A stretch of 64,000 bases of DNA from Whitmania pigra (lineage: Eukaryota > Annelida > Clitellata > Hirudinida > Haemopidae). This document shows positions 1 through 12,697 of this stretch, one piece after another. The notes under the pieces were generated by a model. That model did not search any database and was not told the DNA's origin. It saw only the letters and a list, made by a program, of their open reading frames with translations. How positions within the stretch are numbered: position 1 is the first letter of the stretch; every line of letters starts with the position of its first letter. The DNA lies in contig JAJTWR010000329.1 of assembly GCA_021613335.1 (NCBI GenBank), positions 327,501 through 391,500 of the forward strand, in the 5' to 3' direction. A program made the position numbers and the translations under genes.

Positions 1-137
1 AGATTTACAAGAAATTGTTTGAAGACAAATTACAAGAGATCAACTTAAAGGGAGGAAGCAAGAAGTGGGTTGTGAGGATCAGAGGAGAACCTGGTGCCTT
101 CCACACTGTTGCTTACAGAAGAAGAGTTGTCGACTGA
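1..137 (+). CDS. 3' terminal coding exon of an unidentified gene (partial)
   Basis: The first bases read open from position 3 as IYKKLFEDKLQEINLKGGSK and on to a TGA stop at 135-137, ending in AYRRRVVD. The window opens with AG, so the left edge could be a splice acceptor, but this cannot be tested. The 44 visible residues are basic and charged, and I do not recognise the family. The stop is followed by AT-rich 3' untranslated sequence with an AATAAA signal about 215 bases on. The gene body lies outside the window, so no function is assigned. Confidence 0.55.
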   Translation, partial: IYKKLFEDKLQEINLKGGSKKWVVRIRGEPGAFHTVAYRRRVVD

Positions 138-350
138 AATCAACAGAACTAATTATTTACTTTGTATAATTTACCTTTGTGTTGCTTTTGTTTTTTGATT
201 TAGCGTGCATGCACAGTTTCAGTGATTTATTTAAGTTAAATTCAACTTACAGTCCCGTGGAGATCCCGAACCATGATGGGGGACTTTAAAAATTTTTTTG
301 GAGGGGTTTTTTCGGACTGATTATTTATCGGATGTTTAGATGTTCGGGAA

Positions 351-356
351 AATAAA
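351..356 (+). promoter_or_regulatory. Polyadenylation signal AATAAA
   Basis: A canonical AATAAA lies about 215 bases after the stop codon of the partial gene at the window start, a normal spacing for a short 3' UTR. A long AAT microsatellite begins about 20 bases later. Confidence 0.4.
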
Positions 357-373
357 CTTCGTCAGAAGTCTTA

Positions 374-633
<260 letters not shown>

Positions 634-885
634 ATTAATGATTTAATATTGAAATTTGAAAATTTATTTCAAATTCATTTGCATTTTACGTGGTATCCAT
701 GACAACACGCGCACGTAGATCGTAGGAAAAGAGCGCTTGATTTGCACTGAGGACTTTATTGTTCGTCATAAAATTCATGCAAACCTCCTTCTTAGCAGGC
801 AGCCAATCAGAATGTGGGTGGTCCATTGCGACCTTGGCATTAATGAGTTGCGGACACTCACCAGACCTTCGCAAACTGGAAAAAT

Positions 886-1000
886 CATTGATATCATCAC
901 TATCATCAACATCATTATTATCATCACTATCATCAACATCATTATTATCATCGGTATCATCAACATCACCTCTATGATCGAAATCATCATTATCATCAAC
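886..1000. repeat. Imperfect ATC/ATT microsatellite
   Basis: Degenerate ATC, ATT and AAC triplets recur in blocks of roughly 30 bases (a repeated TCATCAACATCATTATTA theme), suggesting an older array with a higher-order repeat. Confidence 0.85.
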
Positions 1001-1531
1001 AGCTTCTTATTTCTTCCATTGTACTTTATGACCTTCACACAACATTCGCACATTTATCAATTATAGATTATCAACTTCAAAGGTACTGACAGCCAAACAT
1101 TGTGTTTGTTTAAATAAGTTTAAATAAATTAATAATCAATTTTATTAGTAATCGTCATATTATATTTTATGAAATAATATATTATTGTTATTATTATTAC
1201 TATTACTGAGTAATTATGTCGCTAATGATCTCCTCCACTGAATTTTTTACAACATTCGAACTGATTCGAGAATGCGAAACAAATGTTTCTCAAAAATATT
1301 TTTGTGACATTATTTCGTTGATAGAGCAAATTATTTTCTAAATTATACATATTCAAAGGATAATATATATAATTCTATGTATAGGTTTAGAATTAAATTT
1401 TAGAATTAATTATATTTTTTGTGGAGGACTTCTGCAGAAGTGAAATTATAATAAAATATAAATTATAACACAATTTAAATAAATATAAAAATATAATTTA
1501 TAAAAAAGTATTAAAGTCATTTACATTTTTA

Positions 1532-1610
1532 CATTATTTTGAAATTATTTCGAAATTATTTTGAAATTATTTTGAAATTATTTTGAAATTATTTTGAAAT
1601 TATTTATTGA
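1532..1610. repeat. 11-bp minisatellite
   Basis: The unit TTTTGAAATTA is repeated about six times in tandem with few changes (one copy reads TTTCGAAATTA). Confidence 0.9.
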
Positions 1611-3711
1611 ATTCGAAATTCGTTTCCAACGGTTGGAAGATTTTAAAATAAAACCTTGCCTTTCAAAGTGTTTTAAGCAAATCTTTTGTTGACAAAATAT
1701 TTGTTTCATAATGTTAATTCGCAAATAATATTTAATATTTAATATTAGTATAAAAGTACAATTGTTATTTATTGCCTAATTAAACCACAACAAATTTTCT
1801 GAAAATAATAACAATTAATTGGGACATGGCTTGATATCACCAAATGGAAATCCACTGGGAACTGAATAATTAATTAGGAGCTCATATATAAATAATTAGG
1901 TGCCTGTAAATAGCATCGTGCACGTGATTATTTCTATTAATAGCTCTCAAAAACACCCTCATTACCAAACTCAGCACTCCTTGTAAGTGACCGCCTATCT
2001 GCCTGCATCCTATTTTTTTCGTTTTTCCCGCCAATTCTGAAGACAGAAGCAGCTAATCCAGTAAATAATTTGTCGTCAGTAAATCTTTCTTAGACAGCTT
2101 CTTGTTCAGTCATCGAGGCAGACATTTTTAAGAAGACCTGATTTGGCATTAACAATGAAGCTTCCATAGAAGATTATCCACGTCATTATTCTCGACGTAA
2201 TAATAATTTAGAATTATGTAAATAATTTAATATTTAAGTATATTATCGCCTACATGTAATCATAATTATAGATATTATTACAGTCTTTAAAGTCCAACAA
2301 TGTTCAGTGAATATGTCATTGATCTTAGATGACCTGTCAAATGACCTCGCTGACCTTTGTATCAAAGCAGACGATAAAAGTGAATGCAATTTTTTGGCGC
2401 TCTCAATTCTTGGATGCGATAGCTTCACGGTGACGTCACCAAAATTAAAGAGATTTAAAATCAAATATAAAATCAAAAGAAATTTGTTTTCTTTTAACAT
2501 TTCAGTTATATCTTGTTTTTGCAATTAATCATTAAATATTAGAAATCAAATGTTGAATTTTTGAATTTTAAATAAGCTATTTAGTGTAATTTTTGTACAA
2601 ATTAGAAATATTTAAACAGATATAGCATTATTATTAATATTAATAAGCATTTTTCTAATTATTAAAATATTATATATAATAAATAACAATAACAATCTAA
2701 TTAATAAAATATTATATTTAATAAATACAACAATTTATATTAAATTTGATTATCCTGCATGGACATTCTACGAATGTAGAACGTTTGAAATTCGACATGT
2801 AAATTGCTTAAATTGTTTAAATTGTTTATAAATCATCAATTTGCATGTTAAAAACTTCACAGGTTTTCCAATTAAGTTTCCTTTTTCTAAAATTTAATTT
2901 GCATTTATTTCCATTTAATTTCAAAAGCAGATTAAGAATAATTCTCTTAAAGTATTCAAAAGCTTAAATACTTATTATTTCTAATAATTTAATTTTATTA
3001 TTTCTGAATTCAAACTTAATTTGATATCATTTTATAATAAATTCATAAAATTCCATAGGCAAGAATAAGTGTATTATTAATATTATCATTAATTATGTTA
3101 TTGTTAATAATTATGAACTTTTATGAACGGAACAGTTCTTAAAAGTCAGAAGAAAGAAAGTCTTAAAGGCGCAGTTTAAAAATTCACTTTGAAAACGTTG
3201 TTTTAATTGTTGTCCTTTTGTGAAGATGAGATAATAAATGTGAATATTGTTGTTGCTAATTACAAAATTTAAAATAATTTAAAAGCTATTTAATAATTTA
3301 TTTCCATCGTCAATAAACATTGCAAAACAAATTAGGCATTCATTTCAATGCACAACAACCAGCCACTAGAGAAATCACTTTAAATCATGACCATTTGTAT
3401 GCCTTCGACAATATAACATTTATGTTAATGTGCATGCTAGTATTTATATAAATATTTAATGCCAATAGTTATGTTAACATTTGTGACCCCTCATATTATT
3501 GACAACAATTGCAGCCTAAATTGATTTAATTAACAAAGAAATTTAAAGGTTTTCAGTAATTAGTTCCTGTAATAATTCCTTAACAGTCTGTAAAAGACAA
3601 TTACGTCTTTTCAAATTTGTCATTTTCCAATGAAAATCCTACGAAAATCTTTCTAAAGAATTGTCTGAGATTTGAATGTTTCAGAAAAAGAAATAAGGAC
3701 ATCCGATTGTG

Positions 3712-3862
3712 AGTGGAATGGGAGATAATGAGTGAAAGTAATTAGTGAAAGTATTGATTGAAAATAATGATTGATTGTAAGTAATGAGTGAAGGTAACGA
3801 GTGAAAGTATTGATTGAAAGTAATGATTGAAAATAATGAGTGAAAGTAATGGGTGAAGTTGG
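3712..3862. repeat. Degenerate minisatellite (GAGTGAAAGTAAT-like)
   Basis: Diverged copies of a unit resembling GAGTGAAAGTAAT/GATTGAAAATAAT follow each other for about 150 bases. The reverse-strand frame across it is repeat-derived. Confidence 0.75.
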
Positions 3863-4159
3863 TGATGAGTCACATGACTCTATTTTCAAATGAAATTATT
3901 TTCTCGAGGCAGATGTGGATTTGGAATGAATTCAACGTCTGCTTCTTGATTGGATTATCAAGAAATATTTGATCGCTTCTCTGTTTCCCGCAGATTGTAA
4001 AGAAATTGTTTAATTGCTAATAATATTCTAATTTATTCAATGCAAATGATTCTGTCTGTGAGATGTTTGTTTGAATAATTAAAATTATTTCTCCCAGTAG
4101 AATGAATTCGTGGATCGATTGAAAGTCCAAATCCATGCTTCCACGCGGATGTATTAATT

Positions 4160-5695
4160 ATGAAAATTTTTAATCTTCGTGGAACCAATTCATGGATAAG
4201 CAGTGCCGCTAAAACGAAACTGATACTAGAGACGTTGGAGACTCTCATGGGTTTTTTCTTTTTCGGTTTCGAAGTATCATCGATGCCGTCCAATCTCCAA
4301 TTTCGATTTCAAGTCTTCGAAGAGAGACCACCTGGTACGATGATCTGCGACCTCGTGAAGGAGGTTGGAATCCACCTCAGTCAATCGGAAGCACAACAAC
4401 TGAAGTTCAGATTCCTCTCAGAACAATCAACGAGTTGGTTTCGAATCGGAAGCAGCACTGGCATCGTCGAGACAAGCATCGAAATCGATAGGGACCACCA
4501 ATCTCTCTGTCGACAAAAAGAACATTGCCAACTGAACGCTGACGTCGTCATCGTCCAACCCCTGAAACACTTCCAAATTATCAAAATCGTCGTCGATCTT
4601 CTCGACCTTAACGACAACTTCCCCATTTTCCGAGACTCTCTCATCGTCATGGACATCAACGAAGCGGCCCCCGTCAACAGCTCCTACCTTCTGCCCACCG
4701 CGGTCGACTACGACAGTCCCTCACACGGCATCGAGAAATACGAACTCATCAACGCTCCGAAGGAATTCGCCCTCAGAGTTTTCCCGAAATTGGATTCTTC
4801 ACTCGAACTGAAACTGCTTCTTAATGTAAAACTCGACAGGGAAACAGTCTCCGGCTATCGACTCTTGATCGTGGCAGTGGACAGCGGTCCTCAGCCGCAG
4901 AGTGGAAGTCTTTTCGTCGACGTGGTCGTCACAGATTCGAACGACAATCAGCCACGCTTCAACAACTCTCGTTACGAGGTGACAGTACCCGAGAACAAGC
5001 CAATTGGAAGTCAACTCATCAGGCTTCAGGCCACAGACCCCGATGCAGGCGTCAACGGTCAGATTGCGTACAGGTTCAACACGCGGACGAGCAACACGCA
5101 CGGAAGTCTCTTTGGCATAAGAAACGATACAGGCGAGATCTTCATCAAAGGCCTCATCGACAGGGAAAAAAATCATTACTTCCAGCTGGTCGTCGTGGCC
5201 TACGATTCCAGCCCCGACCCCCTTTCATCAGAGGTCACCGTGGTCGTGAAGGTCGAGGACATCAACGACAACGCGCCGCAGATCACCTTTCATACGCTGA
5301 GCATGCCGACGAGGAAAGATTCTTTCGGTCCTTCTCAGGTTGAAATCCCGGAGGACGTGGCCGTCGGCGCATTCGTGGCTCAGGTGTCCGTGGTGGATAT
5401 CGATTCTGGAATCAACGGTCAAGTCAATTGCACGGTCGTCGATAGGACGTTTGCTCTCGTTCGTAAATATCCGACGGAGTATCAGCTGGAAGTTGCCTTA
5501 CAACTGGATAGGGAAAAGATTGAAATTTACGACGTCGTTCTCAGATGTCAGGACGGAGCGGTCGTGTCAAGGATCAGCGAGAAGACCCTCAAAGTACTGG
5601 TCACTGACGTCAATGACAATTCACCGACGTTCTCACAGAAAACTTATCGAGCTTTAATAAAGGAAAACAATCTCATCGGCATTTCAGTTCTGCAG
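4160..5695 (+). CDS. Protocadherin 1, exon 1: cadherin repeats EC1 to EC4 and the start of EC5
   Basis: This exon encodes residues 1-512 of a single-pass adhesion receptor with seven cadherin repeats. Calcium-binding linkers are visible at about residues 150 (DLNDN), 257 (DSNDN), 364 (DINDN) and 480 (DVNDN), each before a P-x-F/I. EC1 has a C-X5-C loop after EIDRD, as in protocadherins; DRE motifs and AxDxD/VDxD motifs recur in later repeats. Strand beginnings such as VPENKPIGS and IPEDVAVGA are typical. The exon ends CAG|GTTTGA in phase 0, and reading on meets a stop within two codons. The start is uncertain: no strong signal peptide follows Met1, and Met30 before GFFFFGF is an alternative, or the leader lies on an upstream exon. 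Protocadherin identity is secure; homophilic adhesion is inferred from the family. Confidence 0.9.
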
Positions 5696-5876
5696 GTTTG
5701 AGATTCATTTTCATATTCGAATGTAAATATTTTTTACTGTTTTTCATTCATTTTTATAACCACTCGTTGATCATATTTCATTCAAACTGCTCGTCATGCA
5801 GTCACGTATATTTGATGGATTTTTTTGAATTTTCGAAAAGTAAAAAAAAAGAATTAAGTTTATTCCTCACGACCAG
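5696..5876 (+). other. Intron 1 of protocadherin 1, inside EC5
   Basis: This 181-base AT-rich intron (CAG|GTTTGA to GACCAG|GTT) splits the EC5 repeat in phase 0. Splicing joins GISVLQ to VTATDDDSG, a normal cadherin A-to-B strand passage. It carries in-frame stops, so it must be removed. The paralogous protocadherin 2 has no intron here. Confidence 0.85.
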
Positions 5877-7184
5877 GTTACAGCCACTGATGACGATTCC
5901 GGCGTAAATTCTCATCTGGAATATTTCCTTCACGACTCCGTGTTTCCATATTTTCGCGTCAACCAGAAAGGAGTGATAAGCGCTCAAACCTCGCTGGACA
6001 GAGAGAGCCAGGATTCGTACAACTTCCTCGTGTATGCCGTCGACCGCGGTGTGCCACGGAGGAGTGGTTCGGCCGTGGTGCTCATAACCGTGGGGGACGT
6101 GAACGATGAGAGGCCTCAGTTTTCTCAGTCCTCTTACCGCTTCACTGTCGTTGAGAACCAGCCGCCCGGAACACAAGTGGGCCAAGTGATTGGCAGCGAT
6201 AAAGACGGCCCTGATTTCAACGAATTTGTTTTCTCTCTCGCCCACAACGCCGGAGCACCTGCAGAACACGGTTTCGCGCTGCCCGCCGTCAAGCAGAACT
6301 TCAACGCTCAGCGGTCGAAACTGTTTACAATCGACAGAGACACCGGCATGATCAGCACCAAGGTTCCAATCGATCGCGAAGAAACCTCTTCTTTTCGACT
6401 GACTGCCACGGTTGCCGACAAGCAATTGCCTTCTTTGAGCGATGAAGTTTCGGTCTTCATCGAAGTCATTGACGAAAACGACAACAATCCTGAGATCGTC
6501 TTTCCCAGTCCTTCTGACGATTACATTTTTATTTCCAACAGAATTCCTGCAGGTCACGTCGTCGGCAAGATTGTCGCCAGAGACGCCGACAGCGATAGGA
6601 ACGCCAAACTGAACTTTAAGATTTTGGAGGATCGGATGAACGAGACTCGAGTTTATTTTAAAATCGATCAAAACTCCGGCGAGATTCAAGTCGCCAGCAG
6701 CCTCTTGGAGTTCGATGGAAAGATCTTTCCACTGACGATTCTCGTCACAGACACAGGCCTTCCTTCCAGGCGTGCTTCTTCAGCGGTGCTCAACATCCAC
6801 ATCAACAGGTCGATTGCCTACGTAACTGCCAGTCGTGAATTGGACGGATTCGACTCCCGCTACTTCAAAGACTCGTCTGCTTCCAACCAGGAATGGGTGC
6901 CTCTTTACCACGTCATCATCTCCACTGCGGTGTTCCTGGGATGTCTGGTGTTCGTCATATTCTTCCTCCTCGTGGCAAAGGTTCTGAGAAAGAGAGATCA
7001 GAGGAAAGATCAGAGGAAAGATCAGAGGAGCAAATTCAATGCCTCTTCGTCGGAGGCTCTCAGAATGTTAAGCAGCAACGAACATGCAGAAGGATCTCCT
7101 TACAAGGCCACTTCAGCGGTGGAAGGAAAACCTGGAGACGATTCTAGTTGCGTGTCTCCCCTGCTTGAAATCAGCCAATCGGAA
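5877..7184 (+). CDS. Protocadherin 1, exon 2: EC5 to EC7, transmembrane segment, juxtamembrane tail
   Basis: In frame with exon 1, it encodes about residues 513-948. Linkers DVNDE (about 584) and DENDN (about 709) close EC5 and EC6. EC7 has no DxNDN at its end, as expected for the membrane-proximal repeat. A hydrophobic helix (IISTAVFLGCLVFVIFFLLV, about 6913-6980) is followed by a basic stop-transfer with a three-fold KDQR-type repeat. The donor GAA|GTGAGT at 7185 is strong and in phase 0; without splicing the frame ends 13 codons later. Seven repeats match delta-1-type and many invertebrate protocadherins. Confidence 0.9.
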
Positions 7185-7654
7185 GTGAGTTTACTGAGCT
7201 TTCTAAATATAGAAGCGGAATAAAATGGTCGACAAATAAAACAGACAAGTTAGGGTCCTCCTGAAAATTTCCAGCTGAAATAATCGTTGAAAACATTATT
7301 GTCAATCCCCTCAATGGGAGGACCGCAACAACACACAACAGTGCGTCGGAGAGTGTGCGTGCATGTCGAAGCCATTCACACGCTCCTAAGTGTCGTTGCC
7401 AGTAGGAAAATCTTTGCTGATACATAATTATCTTATAAGCGCCACGAGCGTATTGCGATGTAATATCTTGAAAAATGTCACTCCATTCTCACGCGACATT
7501 ATTTCCTGTAAAATGATGCAATAATGTAATAGTAAAGGCTGTAATGTGTGATGTGTTAATGTTGTAATGTGATGTGATATGGTAATGTATAATGAATGTT
7601 GTAATGCGAAGAATATTCGTCACATTGGATAATAGCCTCACCTCACCTCCTCAG

Positions 7655-7753
7655 CAAGTCAGAGGAAACGACAAAAAAATATTCCGCAACTCGTCTGTCC
7701 ACGACTTGTGCGCAAATTGTCGAATAAATCCGAACTCTCCTGTGCTGAGGAAG
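7655..7753 (+). CDS. Protocadherin 1, small cytoplasmic exon 3 (predicted)
   Basis: A 99-base exon is predicted between acceptor CTCCTCAG and donor GAGGAAG|GTGAAG. It is phase 0 at both ends, which is what the flanking exons need. It adds 33 residues starting QVRGNDKKIF, with a C-x-x-C (DLCANC) and an NPNSPVLRK stretch. The frame stays open for some distance beyond the predicted donor into a TTG microsatellite, so the 3' limit is uncertain. It could instead be skipped or be a retained alternative end. Confidence 0.5.
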
Positions 7754-7796
7754 GTGAAGGAAATTGAGAAAATACGAAGGAGGATTGAGATCTTGC

Positions 7797-7856
7797 CGTT
7801 GTTGTCGTCGTCGTTGTCGTCGTTGTTGTTGTTGTTGTTGTTGTTGTTGTTGAGTT
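7797..7856. repeat. TTG/TCG microsatellite
   Basis: About 60 bases of TTG and TCG triplets directly follow the predicted exon 3 of protocadherin 1. They would read as a Leu/Ser run if exon 3 were extended. Confidence 0.85.
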
Positions 7857-8154
7857 GCGGAAACTTTAAAGAGAATAATTCTGTAATTCTTATTTTTTTT
7901 TATTTATTATTTGAAATATTTGTTTTTAATTCGTGTTTTCCTTTATTTCTCCGACTTCTGGAAACTGTTTCAAGAAGACAACTCATCTGTGAAGAGGTTA
8001 ATTATGAATCTCCAACAGGTCAGATTGCAACTCTCCGTGGAAAATTGGAATGTCGACTTGTGCGTTCATTCATTCTGAGCTTTCGGCATTTCTTCAGAGT
8101 CCCTTTGAGATTACCGGTAGACATGCCTGTCCAATGGCAACGAGAGGCCGATTA

Positions 8155-8222
8155 GGTTTCAAATTGGTCATCACACGTACATAGCATCAGGTTTTAAATT
8201 GGTCATCACACGTACACCACGT
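8155..8222. repeat. Short direct repeat (about 34 bp, two copies)
   Basis: The stretch AAATTGGTCATCACACGTAC occurs twice, 34 bases apart, each time preceded by a GTTTC/GTTTT run. Confidence 0.85.
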
Positions 8223-8319
8223 GAAGCATCACATTTTAATTTCACGTGCATTCGAACTTCGTCCTGATTACTTTAGAAATTAGCAACAACCACGGGACGT
8301 CTCTCTTCGCGGCTAAGCG

Positions 8320-8357
8320 GATGATAGTGATGATAATGATGGTGGTAATGGTGACGA

Positions 8358-8388
<31 letters not shown>

Positions 8389-8408
8389 AATGATGATAAT
8401 GATGGTCG
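8320..8408. repeat. GAT/GGT microsatellite
   Basis: An imperfect GAT array with GGT interruptions; mirror-image frames on both strands are artefacts. Confidence 0.85.
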
Positions 8409-9467
8409 TGGTAGAACGGTTGTACAACTGGAGGCTGAATGGTCGAGGAGTGCATGAAAGTCTGAAAAGGAAATGAACATTTTTATGGAAGCACGTAGGC
8501 GTCATTCTGAAGATGTTGGAATCATCTCACCGACCGGATTAAATTCCAAAATAAAACAATGACAAGCTACAATTAAAACAATTAAAACAATAACAAACTA
8601 CAAATCATTCAAGACCTTCAAACTTTGACCTTAAACTCGAGTCGATCTTCAGAGAGGACTTGGAAATGCTGAGCAGAAATCTGAACGATGCTAGAGATGC
8701 AAGGACAGAGGGCATGTTTAAGAAGATTTGAGGATGCATAAACGCAGGGAAGGAAATTTTAGCGCTCATAAAAGCGCACGGGGTGGTTGTGGCGGTCATC
8801 TGCCTCAATCCGGTTCGGAAAACACGGCCGCATCCCGCCATAATTTTGTCAACACCGATGGAAAAATGCATTAATCACAGCGGAAATAAATCACTTTCCT
8901 TTCCTCAAATTCACTTGCTTACTGTGACCTCGTTGTCCTTACATTCTCAACAACATCGTGTGCATAGCAACAACTTGACAAAGTCGATGTTAATTTTAAT
9001 GATGATCAAATAAAAATTAAAACACTTAATCGAAAATATTCTCTTCTAATCATCCCATCGACAAACCTGCATCGATCACGTCTGCTGATGAAATTTATTG
9101 CTTCATGTTCGCATATCTTCTTATTTTTTTTATATTTTTTTAACGTTGAAGCACGTGCGACCATATTTTGCTTGACTTTGAAGACTAACATCATTAGTAC
9201 AATACTAATTTACAGAAAATTACATTACTCGGGTCTTAGGTCTGACTTAATAACCGCGCAAAACTGGCGCGAAAAATACTTCTTTTTTATTTCTTCCGTC
9301 ATCGTTAAGATAAATTTTAAATAAGCATGACTGCTTTATTAATTTGAGGATGTCTAATAATAATAAACGCTCTAGAAGAATTTAACAATTCAACGAACGA
9401 AACTTTTGAATCAGGAACATTAAAAATTCGCAAGTTGCGGAAATAACTTCTACCGAGTCGTCAGAAT

Positions 9468-9656
9468 TTGACATCACAATCACCATCATCATCTTCATCA
9501 TCATCGTCATCGTTGTGGTCGTCATCATCATCATCATCGTCATCGTCGTCATCATCATCCTCATCTTCATCCTCATCCTCATCCTCATCTTCATCCTCAT
9601 CCTCATCTTATGAACCAATATCCCCAGCATCATTACCATCGTCTTCATCATCATAA
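9468..9656. repeat. ATC/TCA microsatellite, imperfect
   Basis: About 190 bases of ATC, TCG and CTC triplets. The Ser-rich frame on the plus strand and the Met-rich frame on the minus strand are products of the array. Confidence 0.9.
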
Positions 9657-9761
9657 ATGTGTAAATGATTGCCATATATCAAAGTTATAATTATTTATGT
9701 TCCCATCACTTGCTTCAGAATAAGTCACCAACCGTGACGATTCAGACATCCTTTCACTCGT

Positions 9762-9836
9762 TCATCCATCCATCCATCCATCCATCCATCCAGTTATTAA
9801 TTCAACCATCCATCCATCCGTCCGTCCATCCATCTC
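9762..9836. repeat. CATC tetranucleotide repeat
   Basis: Two blocks of (CATC)n are separated by AGTTATTAATTCAAC; the second block contains CGTC variants. A much longer array of the same unit lies at about 18800. Confidence 0.9.
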
Positions 9837-9902
9837 ACGGGATAATCTCCAGAAGCGTAAAAGTACACGGAAACTCGTAGATTTTCCACGATGCGAGAAA
9901 TT

Positions 9903-10016
9903 CCAAGATATTTGTACTTATTTAAACCCATATTTACTTACATTTAAATCCATATTTACTTACATTTAAACCCATATTTACCTACATTTAAATCCATATT
10001 TACTTACATTTAAACG
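9903..10016. repeat. 22-bp minisatellite
   Basis: About five copies of a unit reading ACTTACATTTAAATCCATATTT, with C/T variation at the AAACCC/AAATCC position, run in tandem. Confidence 0.85.
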
Positions 10017-10116
10017 TATTTCCTTCCACTTCCATGTTTCCACGTTTCCAATTGAATCTTCACGGAGCCTCGTTTCCTGCTCTCGGAAGTTGAACATCAG
10101 TTGATGCCTTCAATCA

Positions 10117-10401
<285 letters not shown>

Positions 10402-10630
10402 GTTTGAGTTGAAATTTTTAGTTTTTTTTTTAATTTCACTCGCAATTTATATTTTCACTTTTTATTTCATTCAAAATGCTTCCGAGTCACGTGATTCGAG
10501 AGCGTCGAATTGTTGTTGTTGTTTCTACGTTTAAGTTACTGACATTTTATTCAACATTGATTTTATAAATAATGAATGTTTTTAAATAAAAATGTCAAAT
10601 AAGTTGTTTTTTTTTCTGGAAACACCTCAG

Positions 10631-10678
10631 AAAATCAGCGGTGACATCCAGCCAAGCATGTCGTCAAAAGATCCTCTC

Positions 10679-10739
<61 letters not shown>

Positions 10740-11545
10740 AACATCAGCAACAACAACATCAACAACAACATCATCAACAACAACAACAACAAAGCACGTG
10801 CCAAGGTTCCCTGATTTTCAGTGGAAGACAAAAGTTTCAATTTCCTCCTGGCATGGCAGGAAAGATAAAAAAATCAACTCAAAGTTCAATCCTGAAACAG
10901 CAACTTCAGCAGAAAATTCTCGAAACTTCTCAGGTCGAACAGGGGAGACCCGAAGTCAACTCGAGCCACGTGAGCCACAACAGGGAGAGAAGCTTTCCAC
11001 CGCCCCCACCGCCACCCAGGGAATCCCCCCACAGCGTACGATTTTCACCTTCGACCATCAGCAAAACATCTGCCACTAACCAGATGATGGTTCCATGCCA
11101 GCTGCCGGTTGTTCCGAAGAGCAATCAAAAGATTTCCTTCTTTTCCCGCGGTCACTCCACCGAGGCGCATTCGTGCGGCCAGAAGCACCTGCACGACTTT
11201 CAGGAACTACTTTCCTTTCCTCCGCGTAGAAGTTCATCCTTCGTCGCAAACAGGTCTCTTTCCATCCTTCCCAGCGTTCTCGGTTTCGACGAGGCTATAA
11301 ATAGCACCTGCACTTGTTCCTCCCACGTGGCACCTCGGAAAATGGCCACTCAGACGGGATCGTATTTGACTCTACAGACCAAAAGATGCACAAAAAAATC
11401 AACTTTTCTACCTGGACATTCGACCTTGAGAAGAACTGATCAAGGTCAACTGAACAAATCTCATTCCAGCGAGAGACGACCTCAAAAGAAGGTCAGAATC
11501 GAAGAATCATTCAAGGGTGACGATGAAGACGACGATGTTGTCTGA
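10631..11545 (+). CDS. Protocadherin 1, terminal cytoplasmic-tail exon 4
   Basis: The acceptor TTTTTTTTTCTGGAAACACCTCAG opens a 304-codon phase-0 exon in the frame delivered by the upstream exons. The tail has a long Gln/His tract (10679-10792, CAA/CAT codons), a proline run (PPPPPPPRESP) that could bind SH3, WW or EVH1 domains, a KISF tetrapeptide resembling a PP1-docking RVxF site, and an acidic end (DDEDDD). It ends with TGA at 11543-11545; AATAAA follows at about 11850. Assignment to protocadherin 1 rests on strand, phase and position plus the analogous exon of the paralogue; there is no direct sequence match to known tails. Confidence 0.7.
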
Positions 11546-11849
11546 CTTTTCACTATTTTAAGAACAATTCCTGATTAATGGTTCTTTTCCACACCCTATT
11601 TGTCAGCCCTCTGTAACTCGGGATTATTTCCTGCTCCTCGACAGCAGTGTGTTCCATGTGCAAGTTGTAGGAAGAATCCTTTCTTTGACGACTGCATATC
11701 AAAATTCATCTAGTAATAGTAATAGTATCAATCAAGTTCAATCGAGCTATTTTAATAGTTATTGTATTTTCAATCAATTTCGTCACCATTATTTTACATT
11801 GCCAACGTTTCGTTCCATAATGTTTTTTGCGAATTATTTATAAAATGAA

Positions 11850-11855
11850 AATAAA
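11850..11855 (+). promoter_or_regulatory. Candidate polyadenylation signal of protocadherin 1
   Basis: AATAAA lies about 305 bases after the protocadherin 1 stop codon. A second possible signal is in GATAAATAAAAAGG at about 11925. Confidence 0.4.
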
Positions 11856-12589
11856 TTACGAAATGTCGGCAAGTTGCTGTTGCAATAGTTTTTTAATTCT
11901 GATTAGAATTCATTTGAACACGTGATAAATAAAAAGGAAAACATGTGCTGTCACACTTGTCAGATCTCATTATGAAGGGTGGGCGTGGCTTAATGGTTCC
12001 GAGAGGAAATGATTACGAGCAGAAACCATTCTGTGACAAGATTTTATCGTCGACTCGACAAAATTAATTCGAAATTAACAAATATTAAATTTAATTATAT
12101 TCTAATATATTAATAGAATCAAATTAGTTTACAACACGAATCTTAACCTATTCTAATTAAAGTGAAATATCCAATTAATGAAAATAAGAATGAGATGACA
12201 ATTAAAAAATTTAAAACGGCCAATGACATATCAACTGTCAATATTAGAGACGAGAAAAATAATTTTGTACGTTATGATGATGATGATTATTATTATTATT
12301 ACTATATTAATATTATACTACTATATTATATTATTATATAATATTATTATTTTTATTATTATTAATATAAATATAAAATTATTATAAATATTATGAATAA
12401 ATGTCAATATATTGAAAGAATTCCAAGATGACTTGCGTGACAGTCCTAATTTCCTTGTTCCGCTGGAAGAAATGACGTCATCATTCCATTTGTGAACATC
12501 ACGAGACTGTCAAATGGTGACACAAAAGTGTTCAGAGGAGTCCTATGTCGATCAATAATGCTTCCGCGAAGTGATAAAAGGTGTCCATA

Positions 12590-12697
<108 letters not shown>

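Larger units (their letters stand above)
1001..4159. other. AT-rich intergenic spacer upstream of protocadherin 1
   Basis: No frame longer than about 90 codons occurs and none shows a recognisable domain. The stretch holds two minisatellites (described separately) and a slightly less AT-rich patch at about 2290-2450. The protocadherin 1 promoter and 5' exons, if any, would lie here, but I see no clear TATA or initiator motif. Confidence 0.6.
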
